Source: CAWEHT01 sp963808455 (GTDB taxonomy: Bacteria > Chloroflexota > Anaerolineae > CG2-30-64-16). From it: a DNA stretch of 14,050 bases. The stretch is taken from NCBI GenBank assembly GCA_963808455.1, contig CAWEHT010000445.1, positions 1 through 14,050 on the forward strand, written 5' to 3'. The translations under genes and the position numbers were made by a program. A model generated the notes under the pieces. That model saw only the letters and a list, made by a program, of their open reading frames with translations. It had not been told where the DNA came from and did not search any database. Within the stretch, counting starts at the first letter, position 1, and the number at the start of each line of letters is the position of its first letter. Shown here piece after piece: positions 13,705 through 14,050 of this stretch.

Positions 13705-14050
13705 CCTGACGGACGAAGGATTGGGCGATCCGCTGACCGGGCAGATCCAGATTGGCGGGACAGCTCGGCTGAGAGAACGCGGCAGGACCAGCTGCGGCGA
13801 TTGCCGCGCCAGGTTATTGCGGATGTGGCGCTGTTGTTGGTCACGGTGATCTGGGGGAGCACGTTTGTCACGGTCAAGCAGGCCGTGGCCAGTTATCCTG
13901 TGTTCAGCTTTCTGGCGCTGCGCTTCTCGTGTGCAGCGCTGGCGCTCCTCCCTCTGGCATTCCGGTTCGACCACGAAGCCTCCGCACGGCTCAAGGCCCT
14001 TTCGACGAGCCTCCGTCTCGGTCCGGCTCGAGCAACCCTGTCCTATCCAC
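13705..14050 (+). CDS. EamA/DMT-family transporter, N-terminal part only
   Basis: Integral membrane protein of the drug/metabolite (EamA) superfamily; substrate unknown. The frame is open from about 13660 to the window edge. It shows a basic pre-membrane stretch (ERTRQDQLRRLPRQ), a first membrane helix VIADVALLLVTVIWGSTFVTVKQAV, which carries the family WGSTF signature, and a second helix VFSFLALRFSCAALALLPLAF. After that (from about 13990) the reading is no longer family-like, so another indel near the edge is possible. The start is uncertain: GTG at 13705 is used here, but no good ribosome site is visible and the conserved part begins only near 13800. It follows the chelatase by about 60 nt on the same strand. 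Confidence 0.75.

Noticed and set aside
13574..13849. Small plus-strand frame between the chelatase and the transporter
   Set aside because: It has no recognisable motif, overlaps the VWA domain end and the transporter start in another frame, and is Arg/Cys-rich as expected for an out-of-frame reading.

Overview
The window is about 14 kb of GC-rich, gene-dense bacterial chromosome from what looks like a member of the Chloroflexota (Anaerolineae-like). That placement is inferred from an N-terminal extension on RecG of a kind I associate with this phylum, a fused I+D chelatase, and high GC with GTG/TTG starts; no rRNA is present to confirm it. It is a core-metabolism neighbourhood. I found no mobile element, CRISPR array, prophage or defence island.

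Layout: from about 11.5 kb down to position 1 almost everything is on the minus strand, in transcription order rlmN, rpe, (rpmB, inverted on the plus strand), asp23/yloU-like, fakA, degV/fakB, recG, coaD, a SepIVA/DivIVA-like coiled-coil gene, DUF177 (yceD), rpmF, fabD (cut by the left edge). To the right, divergent from rlmN, is a plus-strand chelatase gene (AAA+ I part and VWA D part), followed by the start of an EamA-type transporter cut by the right edge. The order rlmN-rpe-(inverted rpmB)-asp23-fakA-recG-fabD is, from memory, the order of the Bacillus subtilis yloN-rpe-rpmB-yloU-yloV-recG-fabD region, here with degV and a coaD-SepIVA-DUF177-rpmF block inserted.

Functionally the minus-strand genes join lipid supply (FakA kinase with its DegV fatty-acid-binding partner, CoaD for coenzyme A, FabD for malonyl-ACP), ribosome production (L28, L32, DUF177, RlmN), DNA repair (RecG) and envelope or division functions (Asp23, SepIVA-like).

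The regulatory signals that stand out are: a perfect TTGACA-17-TATAAT promoter before DUF177-rpmF, followed by a leader with three mutually exclusive arms like an attenuator; an intrinsic terminator only 22 nt before the fabD start; a leader hairpin before rpmB whose outer arm pairs with its Shine-Dalgarno; and a 22-nt palindrome between rlmN and the chelatase.

Five genes (recG, fakA, rpe, rlmN, chelatase) carry eleven apparent single-base indels, nearly all at runs of identical bases. Removing them restores family-length proteins, so the raw sequence probably contains base-calling errors and these genes are likely intact in the organism. I did not find a clear new biological system; the leader structures and the SepIVA-like gene are the best leads.
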